Assembly (NCBI GenBank): GCA_020052215.1
Contig: JAGVPN010000250.1
Location: forward strand, 1 to 6,401
Reading direction: 5' to 3'
DNA: 6,401 nucleotides
Origin: Syntrophobacterales bacterium
GTDB taxonomy: Bacteria > Desulfobacterota > Desulfobaccia > Desulfobaccales > 0-14-0-80-60-11
The notes under the pieces: generated by a model
Seen by the model: the letters and a program-made list of their open reading frames with translations, nothing else
Database searches by the model: none
What the model was told of the DNA's origin: nothing
Shown: positions 5,652 through 6,401 of the stretch, piece after piece
Layout of the letters: each line of letters begins with the position of its first letter
How positions within the stretch are numbered: the stretch's first letter is position 1
Translations under genes and position numbers: made by a program

Positions 5652-6401
5652 ATGATACATTTCGCCATTATGCACCCCCTCATGGCTATTCTGCTCGGCG
5701 TGGTCCAGGGCATCACTGAGTTCTTGCCCATTTCCAGCTCCGGCCACCTGGCCCTCCTGGAGCATTATCTGCACGTGCCCCAAGCCGGCCTGAGCTTTGA
5801 CATCCTCCTCCATGTCGGCACCCTGGTCGCCCTGGTGGCCTACTTCTACCAGGACTGGCTGGACATGGCCCATGCCTTCATCTCCCCCTCCAGGTACAAC
5901 CGCCCGGAGCGCAAGATGCTCTTCTTTCTCATCGTCGCCACCATTCCCGGGGCCCTGGCCGGGGTGTTCCTGGAAAAGCAGGCCGAAACCATCTTCCGGG
6001 AACCGGCCCGCATCGCCATTCTCCTGGGCGCGGTGGGGTTGCTTCTCATCCTCGGCGAAATCCTGGCCCGGCATAACCGCCCCCTGGACCGGATCACCCT
6101 GAAGGACGCCGTGCTCATCGGCCTCTCCCAGGCCCTGGCCATCATGCCCGGGGTCTCCCGCAGCGGCATCACCATGACCACCGGCCTGTTTTTGGGTTTC
6201 AACCGCCGCTCCGCCGCCCACTTCTCCTTTTTGCTGTCCACTCCCATCATCGCCGGCGCCGGCCTCCACCACATCACCAAGTGGCTCCACGAGCCCGCCG
6301 GAACCCTCCCCCTGTTGCCCGCCACCCTGGGGTTCCTGGCCGCAGTGATCTCCAGCTACCTTACCATCAAGTACCTCATGCGCTTCCTCCAGCGCCACAC
6401 C
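5652..6401 (+). CDS. uppP: Undecaprenyl-diphosphatase UppP/BacA (3' end beyond the window)
   Basis: UppP is a polytopic inner-membrane enzyme that removes a phosphate from undecaprenyl diphosphate, recycling the carrier for peptidoglycan and other surface polymers; extra copies confer bacitracin resistance. The frame is open from ATG 5652 to the window end (250 codons), so about 15-25 residues are probably missing from the usual 265-275. Motif 1 is QGITEFLPISSSGHL (19-33; Gln19, Glu23, His32) and motif 2 is PGVSRSGIT (166-174, Arg170), both holding the catalytic residues. Hydrophobic segments are spaced as in the family. The start is uncertain: ATG 5670 and 5682 are in frame and give N-termini closer to typical homologues, and none has a Shine-Dalgarno. 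TGA 5619-5621 blocks extension upstream. Confidence 0.95.
   Translation, partial: MIHFAIMHPLMAILLGVVQGITEFLPISSSGHLALLEHYLHVPQAGLSFDILLHVGTLVALVAYFYQDWLDMAHAFISPSRYNRPERKMLFFLIVATIPGALAGVFLEKQAETIFREPARIAILLGAVGLLLILGEILARHNRPLDRITLKDAVLIGLSQALAIMPGVSRSGITMTTGLFLGFNRRSAAHFSFLLSTPIIAGAGLHHITKWLHEPAGTLPLLPATLGFLAAVISSYLTIKYLMRFLQRHT

Noticed and set aside
5622..6398. Long minus-strand reading frame opposite uppP
   Set aside because: It is a Gly/Gln/Glu-rich translation of the antisense of a GC-rich membrane protein gene, with no recognisable domain. The + strand frame carries both UppP catalytic motifs.

Overview
The window is a 6.4 kb stretch of a GC-rich bacterial genome. All complete genes lie on the + strand. 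From the protein sequences and the gene order (ftsH, folP, diadenylate cyclase cdaA, its YbbR partner cdaR), the best guess is a member of Desulfobacterota (former Deltaproteobacteria), perhaps of the Desulfobacca/Syntrophobacter type. That placement is inference from memory of similar loci and was not tested by a search.

Layout: (1) 2-109, the 3' end of a gene for a small excisionase/MerR-like helix-turn-helix protein. (2) 110-341, a leader with weak promoter candidates and a small inverted repeat. (3) 342-2207, ftsH, complete, with a good Shine-Dalgarno. (4) 2210-3106, folP, only 2 nt after ftsH. (5) 3107-3494, a non-coding spacer with a dispersed-repeat-like segment at the folP stop, a C-run/G-run hairpin repeat and a 75-nt imperfect palindrome about 60 nt before cdaA. 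(6) 3495-4298, cdaA, and 4264-5181, cdaR, overlapping by 35 nt, with cdaR starting at TTG. (7) 5182-5651, a 470-nt non-coding spacer packed with at least four distinct palindromic repeat elements. (8) 5652 to the window end, most of uppP (undecaprenyl-diphosphatase), running off the right edge.

How the genes fit together: FtsH is the membrane quality-control protease and FolP makes dihydropteroate for folate. CdaA and CdaR form the membrane c-di-AMP synthase and its regulator, a system tied to cell-wall and osmotic homeostasis in other bacteria. UppP regenerates the lipid carrier for peptidoglycan. In many related genomes cdaA-cdaR is followed by glmM. Here that position holds a repeat-filled spacer and then uppP, which keeps a cell-envelope theme but breaks the usual order.

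I found no clearly new biological system. The protein genes are well-known families. The least explained parts are the two spacers: a 96-nt imperfect palindrome, a perfect 15-bp stem-loop, a 75-nt palindrome upstream of cdaA, and a 20-nt motif shared by the regions upstream of cdaA and uppP.
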